From assembly GCA_024280885.1 (NCBI GenBank), contig JAJRPF010000052.1, forward strand, positions 59,225 through 123,224: a DNA stretch of 64,000 nt. The letters are read 5' to 3'. Under the pieces are notes generated by a model. It did no database searches. It was not told the DNA's origin and saw nothing but the letters and a program-made list of their open reading frames with translations. Origin of the DNA: Planctomycetota bacterium. Lineage in GTDB: Bacteria > Planctomycetota > JAJSAM01 > JAJVHW01. Below are positions 17,946 to 27,473 of this stretch, piece after piece (the first letter of the stretch is position 1; each line of letters begins with the position of its first letter). The translations under genes were made by a program, and so were the position numbers.

Positions 17946-19025
17946 GTGAGCCTCGACGTACTCTCGAAGTCGGTCCTCCTGATCGACGATGATCCGCTCA
18001 TCCGCGAGGGGATCGGGCGCAATCTGGCCGCTCGTGGTTTCGATGTGCGGACGGCGGTTGACGGGCTCGACGCGATCCAGGCCTCGCAGACCGAGATGTT
18101 CGACTTCGTGCTGCTCGACGTGGAGATGCCCGAGAAGAGCGGTGCCGAGGTCTTGCGGCTCCTGCGCTCGGCGCCGCGGACGGCGCGAACGCGCGTCTAT
18201 CTGCTGGCCGAAGCCGGTGACTCGGCGGCGCTTGACGCAACGATGCACGAGGGCGCCGACGGGGTCTTCCGCAAAGACGAGATGTCGCCGCGTGATATCG
18301 CACTGGAAGTTGCCGTGCTGCTGGGAGGGGGCGGCGATGTCGACCTCACCTCCACGCGCTCCTCCGCGCCGCGCGCCGTGACGAGCGTTCCCTCGGCTGT
18401 GGATGAGGTCGCGCGGCGCTTTCGCAATCCGAACGAGTCACCGACGAAACGACCGGCGCGCGTCACTCTGCAGCCGTCTGGCGGGGCCCCGGTGTGGGCG
18501 CGCCGCCCGCCGCCGCGGGCGCGGGATGCGATCGATGCCTTCGAAGAGAAGGAGAAGATCAAGACGCGTACGCGCAGCGAGACGGACGGGGCATCGCGCC
18601 GACGCTTCGCGCCGCGTCCGGCCGCCACGTCGGATGGTCGGCTGACCCTGACCGGCGACTCCGTCCCGATCCTGACCGAAGAGGTTGACGCGGCCCTCGA
18701 GCACGTGGCACGCGGGCTCTCGTCGGAGGCGCAGCTCATGGAGACGGGCGAGATCCGTCTGTCCCAGACCGGCGAGATCCGACTGAAGGCACCGCCGCCG
18801 AAGGCGCCTGGCCGCGAGTTCGGCAACCCGGAAGACGACGTCTACGCCGGGGTCATCAACCCGCTGCTGGGTGGCGTCGCGCGGCTTGCCGAGACGTTGG
18901 GCCTGCCGTCCAATCTCACGTGTCCGCGGTGTCATGTGCAGATCCTCCTGCAACTGAAGATCGCTGACGCCGCCGCGCGCACGGTACACGGCTGCTTCGC
19001 GTGTCCGAGCTGCGGCAGCGAGTGA
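17946..19025 (+). CDS. Response regulator receiver protein with C-terminal zinc ribbon
   Basis: VLLIDDDPLIREGIGRNLAARGFDV..LLDVEMPEKSG..; C-terminus LTCPRCHVQILLQLKIADAAARTVHGCFACPSCGSE. Confidence 0.8.
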   Translation: MSLDVLSKSVLLIDDDPLIREGIGRNLAARGFDVRTAVDGLDAIQASQTEMFDFVLLDVEMPEKSGAEVLRLLRSAPRTARTRVYLLAEAGDSAALDATMHEGADGVFRKDEMSPRDIALEVAVLLGGGGDVDLTSTRSSAPRAVTSVPSAVDEVARRFRNPNESPTKRPARVTLQPSGGAPVWARRPPPRARDAIDAFEEKEKIKTRTRSETDGASRRRFAPRPAATSDGRLTLTGDSVPILTEEVDAALEHVARGLSSEAQLMETGEIRLSQTGEIRLKAPPPKAPGREFGNPEDDVYAGVINPLLGGVARLAETLGLPSNLTCPRCHVQILLQLKIADAAARTVHGCFACPSCGSE

Positions 19026-19075
19026 CTGGGCCTGACGGACAGCACCTGACTGGCCGCGCCTGATAGTCTCACGGG

Positions 19076-20098
19076 ATGCGCGCGCGCGTCGTCCTCGTCA
19101 TCCTTGCGTTTCTGCTGCCGCTCGGTCTCCCCACCGCGGCGCACGCGCAGGGCGATGCTCCGCTGCCCGGCGCGCCGAACGACGCGGCGGCCGATGCCTA
19201 CGAACGTGGCGAACGGCTCCTGCAGCGCGGGAAGCTCGAGCTTGCGGCGGAGCAATTCGACAAGGCGGCCAAGCTCGCGCCGCTCTTTCATATCGCTCAC
19301 TTCGCGTCGGGTAATGCGCTGGCGCAGGCGGGCAAGTCGCGCGAGGCGGAGAAGCGCTACCGCAGGGCTCTCGCGGTCGCGCCGAAGTTTGCGCCGGGGT
19401 GGAATGCGCTCGGGGTGGTGCTGCTCTCGCAGGGGCGCGCCGGCGACGCGGTCACCGCGCTCGATCGGGCGTTGCGGGCGAACCCGAAGCACGACCTCGC
19501 GCGGTTACATCGCGGCGAAGCTCTGATCCGCGTGGGTCGTCCGGAGGACGGCGCGAAGGATGCGCGGGCGCTTCTCGCGAAGGACCCGACGAACGGCGAT
19601 GCGCATGTTGTGTTGGCGTCCGCCGAAGCCGCGATGGGGTCGCTCGAGAAGGCGAACGAGGTCCTCGATGCGCTCTTTGTGCGGCAACCGGGTCACGGTC
19701 CGGGATTGCTGCTGCGGGTGACACTTCGGGCGCGGCAGGATCGCTACGACGACGCGGCGGAAGCACTCGCGAAGGCGGTCGAGCGGGCGGGGGATCAGCC
19801 GCTGGTGCGGGGCCAGGCGCTGCGGATCGGGAGCAAGCTGGCGGACGCCGCGCGCTCGCGCGGAGAGACCGCCGCGCAGGTGCGCGTGCTGAAGACGATC
19901 GTCGTGCTTGTGCCGAAGAATGCGACGGCGCACGCGCGGCTCGGCGCGGCGCTCATCACGCTCTATGAGTCGCGGGCGGCGGCGAAGCGCGATCCGCGAG
20001 AGATTGAGAATGCGCGCAAGCAGCTCGAGCGGGCGTTGGAACTCGATCCGTCTCAGGAGTCGGTGAGGAAGTTGCTGGAGATGTATAGCGACCGGTGA
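19076..20098 (+). CDS. TPR repeat protein, secreted
   Basis: Signal peptide then TPR-like repeats (AERLLQRGKLELAAEQFDKAAKLAPLFHIAHFASGNALAQAGK...). Confidence 0.8.
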   Translation: MRARVVLVILAFLLPLGLPTAAHAQGDAPLPGAPNDAAADAYERGERLLQRGKLELAAEQFDKAAKLAPLFHIAHFASGNALAQAGKSREAEKRYRRALAVAPKFAPGWNALGVVLLSQGRAGDAVTALDRALRANPKHDLARLHRGEALIRVGRPEDGAKDARALLAKDPTNGDAHVVLASAEAAMGSLEKANEVLDALFVRQPGHGPGLLLRVTLRARQDRYDDAAEALAKAVERAGDQPLVRGQALRIGSKLADAARSRGETAAQVRVLKTIVVLVPKNATAHARLGAALITLYESRAAAKRDPREIENARKQLERALELDPSQESVRKLLEMYSDR

Positions 20099-20158
20099 GT
20101 CGGCGGGCCGGGGATTGCAGGTCGTCCGGTCGATCCAGGTGTCGGACCCGCGGGGCTC

Positions 20159-20344
20159 GGATCGTACCCGGGCGTCGGCGGGCCACCTGGCCTCGACAAG
20201 AGAACTCGTTGCTCCGCCGCCGACCGGGGACGGCGGGCCGTTCTCGCGAGTGCGCCGGAGATGCCCCGCGGTCCCCGTCGAGCGGCGGACCGAGGGCGGC
20301 GCCGTAGCTGAGCCAGTTCGGCCGCCTCTCGCCGGGTACCATCC
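20159..20344. repeat. Intergenic inverted-repeat element, family A copy 1
   Basis: Left arm GGATCGTACCCGGGCGTCGGCGGGCCACCTGGCCTCGACAAGAGAACTCGTTGCTCCGCCG (20159-20219); right arm begins GGATGGTACCCGG on the - strand (20344 leftward). Confidence 0.6.
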
Positions 20345-20413
20345 AAGTGAAGCGTCCACCCTTGTTCTCGATGAGCAGGAAGAGAGACGCCTGGGCCCGC
20401 GGCGGCGGCGCGT

Positions 20414-21154
20414 CTACCTGTTCGGCGGGCGGGGGAGCCAGTCGAGGAGGTCGGAGAGCGTGCGAAGTTTCGGCGCTTCGAACTCGGCGAAAGCGTCGAG
20501 CGGATCGAGGAGCGCTGCGTGCATCCCTGCACGCGCGGGTCCGACGATGTCGAGGGCATGCAGGTCGCCGACGTACATCAGCTCGGCCGGGGGAATGCCG
20601 ATCCGTTCGGCGGCAATCGTGAAGATGCGCGGGTCGGGCTTCTCGATGCCGAGCGCGCCGGAGTCGATGACGTCGTCGAGTAGGACATCGAGATCGGCGG
20701 CGGCGAGCAGGCGATCGACCTTGCCGTTGGAGTTGCTGACACACGCGGTCGCATAGCCGCGGTCGCGCAGCGTGCGGAGCGTCGCGTGAGCGTCGGGCGG
20801 CGGACAGATCCAGAGCGTGCCCCAGGCGTCGGCCACGCCATTCGCCGCGCGCTCCAGGACATCGGGCTCCGCGCCGCCGAGGTGCTCCAGGATGAATGCG
20901 ATGTGGGCGCGGAAGACGTGCGGGCTCTCGCGTTTCGGCACGCGCCCGAGGAGCGGATCGAGACGCGGCCGCGCGCGCATCTCGGCGTCGCGCACAGCCG
21001 CCTCTGTCGTGGGCAGGCCAGCCGCGGTGATGATCTTCGCGACACGCGCGTGGTCGATCCAGAGCAGCGTGTTGCCCGCGTCGAAGAGCACGCCGCGCAA
21101 CCGACTCGCGAACGCGGGAGGTGCGTCGGATGCTCGGCTCCCAGGGCGGCTCAA
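20414..21154 (-). CDS. HAD-superfamily hydrolase
   Basis: GVLFDAGNTLLWID, CVSNSNGKVD, EKPDPRIF, MYVGDLHALDIVGPARAGM. Confidence 0.88.
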   Translation of the reverse strand: MSRPGSRASDAPPAFASRLRGVLFDAGNTLLWIDHARVAKIITAAGLPTTEAAVRDAEMRARPRLDPLLGRVPKRESPHVFRAHIAFILEHLGGAEPDVLERAANGVADAWGTLWICPPPDAHATLRTLRDRGYATACVSNSNGKVDRLLAAADLDVLLDDVIDSGALGIEKPDPRIFTIAAERIGIPPAELMYVGDLHALDIVGPARAGMHAALLDPLDAFAEFEAPKLRTLSDLLDWLPRPPNR

Positions 21155-21963
21155 ACGGTGTCTCGCGCGCGGCGATACGCCGCCACGAGACGGACCGCGC
21201 GCTCAGGATCGACGACGCGCCCTGCGTGGCCACCGCGTTCGAAGGCACTACCCACGATGGCGCCGTCGGCGAGGGGCAGCAACGCCGCGACGGTCGTCGC
21301 GGTCACGCCGCTCCCGAGCAGCACGGGATAGCGTCCCGCGGCGCTGCGAACGGCGGCGAGGAACGTGTCGTCCACTCCGGCGCCGGTGTGCGCGCCGGTC
21401 ACGATGACGGCGTCGGCGGCGCTGCGTCCGAGCGTGTCGCGCGTGACCTCGCCGGGGTCCATCGGTGCGAGCGGCACGGCGTGCTTCACGAGTACGTCGG
21501 CGGCGATCTGCACCCGCGGGCAGAGCGTGGCGCGCAGTCGTGCGACCTCGGCGGCGCGCCCTTCGATGATGCCCTGGTCCGTCAGCATCGCCCCCGTCAG
21601 GACGTTCACGCGCACAAAGGCCGCGCCGCAAGCAGCCGCTACGGCCAGCGCCGCGTGGGCGTCGTTGCGCAGGCAGTTGATCCCGAGCGGGACGTCCACG
21701 ACGGCGCTCACCGCAAGCGCGGCGGCGGTCAAGGCAGCAACGGTCTCAGCGGGCACGTGCTCCTTGAAGAAGGGCGCGTCGCCGAAGTTCTCGACGATGA
21801 GGGCGTCCACGCCGGCCGCGGCGAGGGCCGAGGCGTCAGAGCGCGCGCGGTCGAGGACCCGAGCCAGTCCTCCGCGATGGGCGGGCGCGCCGGGCAACGC
21901 GGCGAGGTGGACGACACCGATGAGCGGCCGATCGATGCCGAGGAAGAGCCGGGCGCCGCTCAC
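21151..21963 (-). CDS. BtpA/SgcQ family protein
   Basis: PLIGVVHLAALPGAP...AAGVDALIVENFGDAPF..GINCLRNDA..AAFVRVNVLTGAMLTDQGIIEGRA...VLLGSGVT. GTG start at 21963 inferred. Confidence 0.85.
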   Translation of the reverse strand: MSGARLFLGIDRPLIGVVHLAALPGAPAHRGGLARVLDRARSDASALAAAGVDALIVENFGDAPFFKEHVPAETVAALTAAALAVSAVVDVPLGINCLRNDAHAALAVAAACGAAFVRVNVLTGAMLTDQGIIEGRAAEVARLRATLCPRVQIAADVLVKHAVPLAPMDPGEVTRDTLGRSAADAVIVTGAHTGAGVDDTFLAAVRSAAGRYPVLLGSGVTATTVAALLPLADGAIVGSAFERGGHAGRVVDPERAVRLVAAYRRARDTV

Positions 21964-23213
21964 TTCTCGGCGTCGTCCGTGCCCGTGCCCTGCTCTGGGC
22001 CCGGCTCCGGGCCGTGGTCGTGCCCGTGGTCTGCGCCCGCCTCGGGATCGGCGTTCGACTCGGGCAGTCGGCGCGTCTTCGGTTGACCTGCGCGCGCCGG
22101 GCGGGGATCTCCGGCTTCGATCGCGTCGGCCCAACCCGACGCGCGTTCGCGCAATTCGGCCTGTATGTCATCGCGGGCAACGTACGCGCGCAGCGGCGCA
22201 ACACACTCGGCAACCCAGAAGCCCTCGAGCGCCAGGAGTGCGAGACGCTGCTGGCCCTCGCCGTCGGCGGTGACGAGCGCCTTCCCGAAGTCGGGGATCA
22301 TCTGCGTCGCCGCGTAATCGTCCCGGCGCACGAAGAGGTGCAGGCTCTCGATCGCGCGGGCGCGGATTGCGGCCTGGACCCCATCGGCCTCGCCGCGCAC
22401 CACGCGCCGCGCGATGCCATGCCCGCGGCGCGCCAGCGCGTGGACGGCGATCAGACGCAGTCGTTGGTCTGCACCCCGATCACTCCAGACCGTGACGAAG
22501 ACCTGGCCCTGCTCCGCGCCGGGGAGATTGGCGAGCGCGCGCAGCAGCATGCGTTGCTCGTCGAACGTGGTCGCGCCGTCCCACGCGTTGAGCAGCGAGT
22601 GCACCGCGCGTTCGTCGCCGAGGCGCTCCAAAATGAGCGTGGCGGCGCGGCGCACGTTCTCTGGCAGAGCGGTTCGGCGCATGACGTCGATCAGGAGCGC
22701 CAGCGCCGAGTCGCCTTGCGCCCGCGCGGCCTCGACACACGCACCCAGAAGTCGCGAGGATCCCATGCGACGGCCAGCCATCGAGAGACGTTGTATCTCC
22801 ATGCGCAGTCGTGGGTCGTCCCAGTCCTTCGGTTCGACGCCGCCGCTCGCGGCGCGTCCGCCCAGTTCGCCCATTCCGGCGTGTCCGGGCGCGTCCGTTC
22901 CCGCGCCGCTGGCGCCCGTGTCGCCCATGCCGGGCGCGCCGTCGCCAGCGCCGGAGCCCACCGCCGGGGCCGTTCCGAGAGCCTGGCGCAGGCGCGCCAC
23001 CTCCTCTTCCGCATCGTCCTTGCGCTCACGCTCGCGGAGCGCGACGCTCTCGGCATCGTTGACCTCGCGCCGTGCGGCGGCCAGTTCGGATTCCAGGTCG
23101 CTGACCCGGCCCTCGAGCGCGGTTTCGCGTGGCGAGGGGATGAAAAGGACGACTGCCGCACCGAGCGCGGCGCCGATCAGGAAGGACAGCGTGACGAGTT
23201 GAGCGCGAGCCAT
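21960..23213 (-). CDS. HEAT-repeat-like protein with N-terminal membrane anchor and coiled coil
   Basis: TM segment LVTLSFLIGAALGAAVVLFI; repeats such as LPENVRRAATLILERLGDERAVHSLLNAW. Confidence 0.65.
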   Translation of the reverse strand: MARAQLVTLSFLIGAALGAAVVLFIPSPRETALEGRVSDLESELAAARREVNDAESVALRERERKDDAEEEVARLRQALGTAPAVGSGAGDGAPGMGDTGASGAGTDAPGHAGMGELGGRAASGGVEPKDWDDPRLRMEIQRLSMAGRRMGSSRLLGACVEAARAQGDSALALLIDVMRRTALPENVRRAATLILERLGDERAVHSLLNAWDGATTFDEQRMLLRALANLPGAEQGQVFVTVWSDRGADQRLRLIAVHALARRGHGIARRVVRGEADGVQAAIRARAIESLHLFVRRDDYAATQMIPDFGKALVTADGEGQQRLALLALEGFWVAECVAPLRAYVARDDIQAELRERASGWADAIEAGDPRPARAGQPKTRRLPESNADPEAGADHGHDHGPEPGPEQGTGTDDAEK

Positions 23214-23302
23214 GCCCTCTTTCGTACCATCCCCGGTGCACTCCGGGGACGATTCGGAGCGCGCTTGCCATCTGTCGTGCTCGGCATGACATTAGGGTTC
23301 GT

Positions 23303-23453
23303 GCAGGAATGAGTTCGTGGGACCGAGGGCGAGCGAGGCGGCGCAGGGGCAAGGCGCCTCGACGACGCGACTCATTGCGGAGCCGAGTCGGGGAGGAGAG
23401 GCAACGCCGCCCCTCGCCGTCGCAGCCGCCCGAATCCCCGAAATTATTCCTGC
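23303..23453. repeat. 151-bp imperfect inverted-repeat element between divergent genes
   Basis: Ends GCAGGAAT (23303-23310) and ATTCCTGC (23446-23453) continue as imperfect arms (GCAGGAATGAGTTCGTGGGACC... vs GCAGGAATAATTTCGGGGATTC...). Confidence 0.65.
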
Positions 23454-23516
23454 GCGGGCCCGGAGCGAGTACCTGTGATCGGGGGTCTGCGTGAGCAACC
23501 TTCAGGGAGATCTGCC

Positions 23517-25013
23517 ATGCGTCGCAACGTTCTGAACTCGCTTGTTCTCGCCGGTCTCGCGTGCGGCGCACTCGGCGTCACGCCGGGGCCGACGTCCATC
23601 GCGGAGGCGTTCGCCGACGCTCGGGGCGAGGCGAGGCAGCTCACACTGGAAGGCGATTTCGCGGGCGCGAAGGCGCTTTTCGATGCGATGCCCGAGGAGG
23701 ATCGCAACGACCCGAAGTTCCGCATGCGGCTCGGGGATATGGCGCTCTCGTGGACGAAGAGCAAGGACGGCGCCGCGAAGACGCCCGGGCTGCTCGTGGC
23801 GAAAGAGCACTTCGCCGCCGTGGCGGAGCGCGACGCCGCCAACGCGGACGCGGCCACGGCCGCAGTCGAGACGGGGCTCGACCTCGTGGCGATCCAGGTC
23901 GATGCGAAGCAGCCAGCGCGAGCGCTCACGCATGCGGATTGGTCAGTGAAGATCGGCGAGGCCGCGCTCGAGGGCGGGAGTGAAGTCGTCGATCTGCGTC
24001 TCGCCGTCGCGGCGGCCCACGATCAGCGAGCGAAGCTCAGTCACAAGATCAACGACTTCGACCGGATCGTCGGCGACTACACCCGCAGCGCGGAGCTGAA
24101 CGTGAGTTGTGCCGACTCTGCGCGCAAGCCCGCCGCGGCACTCGGGCAAGCGGCGCGCACGTACCTCGATCTCGCGACGTTCATCAGCGAGGGGCGGCCG
24201 ATCAAGGAGGAAACGCGCGACGAGGGTGCGCTGCTCCTGGCGCTCGACACGGCCGTTAAGGCCTGCGAATCCGAGCGTGCCGGCAAGAACGAGTTCACGA
24301 CCCATCTCCTGGTGCTCCGCGCAATCCACCGCGCCAAGAAGGAGGGTTCAACGTTCGAGCGCGAGGACTTCGGCAGGCCGTACATGCAGGAACTCGGCAA
24401 GCGCGAGGGCCTGAGTGGGCTGGCGCTCTACATGCCGAAGGGCGCAGGCTGGAAGCGGATCACGTACGAGGGGAAGCAGTGGGACCGCGTGTTCGAGCGT
24501 CAACTCGAGGGCGATACGAGTGCCGTCCAGATCATGATTAAGGGCAACGACTTCGACGAGCGGTACGGGGGGAAGAAGTACGACGAGGTCGAGTTCATCT
24601 CCGGTGCGCGCTACGAGGGACAGATGGAGGACAAGTTCAAGGACGTCTCGTCCTCGACTCCCCCAGAGCTCGTCTCGGACGGCGGTGCGGCCACCAAGGG
24701 CAAGACGACGAAGAAGAAGAAGCGGAAGAAGCCAAAGAAGAAAAAGAAGAAGACCAAGAGCAAGGGGAAGAGCGCTCCGGAGATCTGGCACTACGAGATT
24801 GCCGGGACCATGGGCACGCGTCGCGTTCGCGTCGGCGAGTGGCTGATGGTGTTGAACCCGGCGGACGAAGTCGCGTGGCGGATCCGGATCATCGACTGGC
24901 GCACGTCCACCGACCTGCTCGAGCCGGACATCGTGGAATTCGTGCGGCTGGCACTCGGGTTTGGCGGCGGCGAAGCTGACGACGACGCGAAAACGGGCAA
25001 GAAGAAGCGGTAG
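23517..25013 (+). CDS. Hypothetical secreted protein with Lys-rich segment
   Basis: Signal peptide MRRNVLNSLVLAGLACGALGVTPGPTSIAEA; KTTKKKKRKKPKKKKKKTKSKGK linker. Confidence 0.7.
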   Translation: MRRNVLNSLVLAGLACGALGVTPGPTSIAEAFADARGEARQLTLEGDFAGAKALFDAMPEEDRNDPKFRMRLGDMALSWTKSKDGAAKTPGLLVAKEHFAAVAERDAANADAATAAVETGLDLVAIQVDAKQPARALTHADWSVKIGEAALEGGSEVVDLRLAVAAAHDQRAKLSHKINDFDRIVGDYTRSAELNVSCADSARKPAAALGQAARTYLDLATFISEGRPIKEETRDEGALLLALDTAVKACESERAGKNEFTTHLLVLRAIHRAKKEGSTFEREDFGRPYMQELGKREGLSGLALYMPKGAGWKRITYEGKQWDRVFERQLEGDTSAVQIMIKGNDFDERYGGKKYDEVEFISGARYEGQMEDKFKDVSSSTPPELVSDGGAATKGKTTKKKKRKKPKKKKKKTKSKGKSAPEIWHYEIAGTMGTRRVRVGEWLMVLNPADEVAWRIRIIDWRTSTDLLEPDIVEFVRLALGFGGGEADDDAKTGKKKR

Positions 25014-25049
25014 GGGATCGCTGCTTCGCTCAGGTTGGAACCCATGGAT

Positions 25050-25239
25050 GGATAGTGCCCGGTGAGGGGCAGACTCCCCGGCTCGAGCAAGAGAGCTCGC
25101 TGCTCCGCCACACACCGGGCGCCGAGCGACGTCCACGAACTTCCGGGGAAGCCGAGAGAGCTCTCCGTGCTTGGTCTCTGGCGGAACGACGAGTTCTCTC
25201 GCCCAAACCGGTCGGCCCGCCCGTGACCGAGCACGATCC
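25050..25239. repeat. Intergenic inverted-repeat element, family A copy 2
   Basis: GGATAGTGCCCGGT...GGCTCGAGCAAGAGAGCTCGCTGCTCCGCC (25050-25109) inverted against GGATCGTGCTCGGT...GGGCGAGAGAACTCGTCGTTCCGCC (25239 to 25180, - strand). Confidence 0.7.
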
Positions 25240-25301
25240 AAGACCGGGCCGCGAGTCGCCCTGGAGATCCGACGCCGACTGGGCGTGGTACCGGGGCTCA
25301 G

Positions 25302-25619
25302 TCAGCTTGTTGGTTCGCACTCGCCGCAGGGGCAGAGTCCGCGGAGATAGGCGTACGTGAAGATGCCGTCGGAGTGGGAGTCCCCCCACTCGAAGCTGAG
25401 GGCGTAGTTGCCGAGACGAGCCCACTTCAGGAGCTTCGTGGTCAGCACCATCCGGAACTGAGTGCGCTTGTTGTCACGGTCGTCGCGACATTTCGCGCAC
25501 GGGCAGCAGTCACGCAGTGTCAGGAACGGGATGCGGCTCGCGTGGCCATCGGCCCACTCGATCTGCAGCAGCTCGCTCTCCTGATCCGGCTCCACCACAC
25601 GGGGAACGATCATCGCCAT
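25302..25619 (-). CDS. DUF971-family protein
   Basis: LLQIEWADGHASRIPFLTLRDCCPCAKCRD...GNYALSFEWGDSHSDGIFTYAYLRGLCPC. Confidence 0.88.
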   Translation of the reverse strand: MAMIVPRVVEPDQESELLQIEWADGHASRIPFLTLRDCCPCAKCRDDRDNKRTQFRMVLTTKLLKWARLGNYALSFEWGDSHSDGIFTYAYLRGLCPCGECEPTS

Positions 25620-25653
25620 CGCGTTACCTCGGTCGCCGTCGCGGGCGTGTTCG

Positions 25654-26400
25654 TCATGCGGGTTCGCTCGTCGGGGAACTCTCGGCATCGCTCAGGGGCT
25701 GTAGCGGAGACGGCTCTGTCGCACTCTCGGGATCTCGACACACGAAGGCTGCAACGGCCACCGGCGCGCGGGTGAGGAGCAGCGCGAGGACGAGTCCTGC
25801 GGCGAGCCCGGAGAAGAGTGTGAACGTCAGCTCAACGTGCAGGTATTGCGGAAGCTCCATGCTGCGGAGTTCCTGGTGGGCCAGTATATCGGCGTTCGGG
25901 GCGCCTTCGGCCGCATGCAGGGAAATCAGCCGTGGGAGCAATGCCCCGCGGTAGAGCAGGACCTCGCCGAAGACGAAGAACGCGGCGAACGACAGGCCCG
26001 CGGCGCGCTGTACGGCCGGACCGCGCGTGCGTGCTCCGGCCCACGCGCCGACGCCGATCAGGGCTCCGGCGATCGGCAGCATGAAGTGCGCTGCGCCGCC
26101 CGTCGTGCGCGCCACGAACATCCAGGTCACCGCGAGCAGGCTGGCGATCAGGAGCGCGACACCGACGGAACGCTCCTGATCCTCGCGCGCTACGCCACCC
26201 GGGCGCACAAGTGGGGTTCCGCAGGCCGGGCACGCCACCGGAGTCCGCCCCGCGACCGGAACACGGGCGGGCGCGGGTTCGCCGCACGGGCAGTTCAGGC
26301 GAAGCTCGGTGTCGGCAGACGGGGCGGATGGGCGCACTTCTGCATGATACGGATGGCGGGGCGAGGCGGCGCCGGATGCGTGAGGCGCCGCAGCGGCCAT
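25654..26400 (-). CDS. Membrane protein with N-terminal zinc-ribbon-like motif
   Basis: LRLNCPCGEP...VACPACGTPLVRPG then several TM segments. Start at 26400 inferred from TGATG overlap. Confidence 0.55.
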   Translation of the reverse strand: MAAAAPHASGAASPRHPYHAEVRPSAPSADTELRLNCPCGEPAPARVPVAGRTPVACPACGTPLVRPGGVAREDQERSVGVALLIASLLAVTWMFVARTTGGAAHFMLPIAGALIGVGAWAGARTRGPAVQRAAGLSFAAFFVFGEVLLYRGALLPRLISLHAAEGAPNADILAHQELRSMELPQYLHVELTFTLFSGLAAGLVLALLLTRAPVAVAAFVCRDPESATEPSPLQPLSDAESSPTSEPA

Positions 26401-26549
26401 CAGCGCGACGGCGACGTCTCGTTCAGGTCGACGCGCGCCGGAAGCCCGGCCTCGGTTGCCGTCTTCGGACAGCCGGGGCAGCCGGCGCACCCGACCGCGA
26501 AGCTGATGGCAAGCAACAGAAGGAGAGAGCACAAGAGTCGAGGTCTCAT
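26400..26549 (-). CDS. Small Cys-rich lipoprotein (49 aa)
   Basis: Manual translation MRPRLLCSLLLLLAISFAVGCAGCPGCPKTATEAGLPARVDLNETSPSR; lipobox AVGC; too short for the ORF track. Confidence 0.6.
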   Translation of the reverse strand: MRPRLLCSLLLLLAISFAVGCAGCPGCPKTATEAGLPARVDLNETSPSR

Positions 26550-26578
26550 GCGCCGAGCATACCGTTAGTCTTGCGAGA

Positions 26579-27469
26579 ATGTGGCTCCGGCTCACTCTGT
26601 TGATCCTCGTCGTCGCGCTGAACGGCTGTGCGTCCGTCCCCAGCGAACGGGCACTCGCCGTCAATGGCGTCGTGTTCGCCGACGATCAACGGACGGCCAC
26701 GCGCACCGCGGAGTTGCTCGATGAGATGAGCGCGCGCCTCGACGCGCTGGACGTCGGTCTCGTGGTACGCCCACTCGAGGTCTGGCTTTTCGCGAAGTTG
26801 GACGACGCAGATATCTACGGCGGCTACGACGCTCCGCGCCACCGCATCCTCCTCGACGCGCAGCGCAAGCACCCTGCCGCGACCCTGGCGCACGAGCTGG
26901 TGCACGCCTACGAGCCGCTCTCGTGGGCTCGACTGCCCGCCGTCGTGCGCGAGGGGCTCGCCGACCACCTCGCGGCGCGCGCCGTGCCCGAGATCGCTGC
27001 CCAGATGCGCGCCGCGCGAGCCGTCAGCCTGGCGAGCTACGCGACCGGGGGCCTGCCCATTTCGGTCGAGGGCCCGACGGGTCGCATATCGATGACTCGG
27101 CTGGCAGTGCCCATCAGCGAAACGACGCTCTCGCCGCTGGAAGCACTCGCGCTGCCCCACGGCGGTATCCGCGCGGCGGGCGACGGGCAGACGCTCAAGG
27201 CGCTCTACGGGATGGGGCTCTTGATCGTCTCGCGAGCGGGCAGGGAGCGACTCGTCGAGATCGCGCAGAACGAGGGCGACGGCGCGCTCGTCGATCCGAG
27301 CCTGATCCTCGCGGCGGCACGGCTCAGCGCGGACAAGACGACGTGGCTGCCAGCCATCGAAGGGTTGCTACAGGGGCGCGAGGAACTGGATTTCGCGCGC
27401 CAGATGCTCGGCCAGCCACCACTGCCGCAAGACGATTCCAATGCCTCCGATGCGGACGTGCGAGACTGA
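26579..27469 (+). CDS. Putative lipoprotein metallopeptidase (HExxH)
   Basis: Lipobox VVALNGCAS; TLAHELVHAYEPLSWARLPAVVREGLADHLA. Confidence 0.7.
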   Translation: MWLRLTLLILVVALNGCASVPSERALAVNGVVFADDQRTATRTAELLDEMSARLDALDVGLVVRPLEVWLFAKLDDADIYGGYDAPRHRILLDAQRKHPAATLAHELVHAYEPLSWARLPAVVREGLADHLAARAVPEIAAQMRAARAVSLASYATGGLPISVEGPTGRISMTRLAVPISETTLSPLEALALPHGGIRAAGDGQTLKALYGMGLLIVSRAGRERLVEIAQNEGDGALVDPSLILAAARLSADKTTWLPAIEGLLQGREELDFARQMLGQPPLPQDDSNASDADVRD

Positions 27470-27473
27470 CGAC

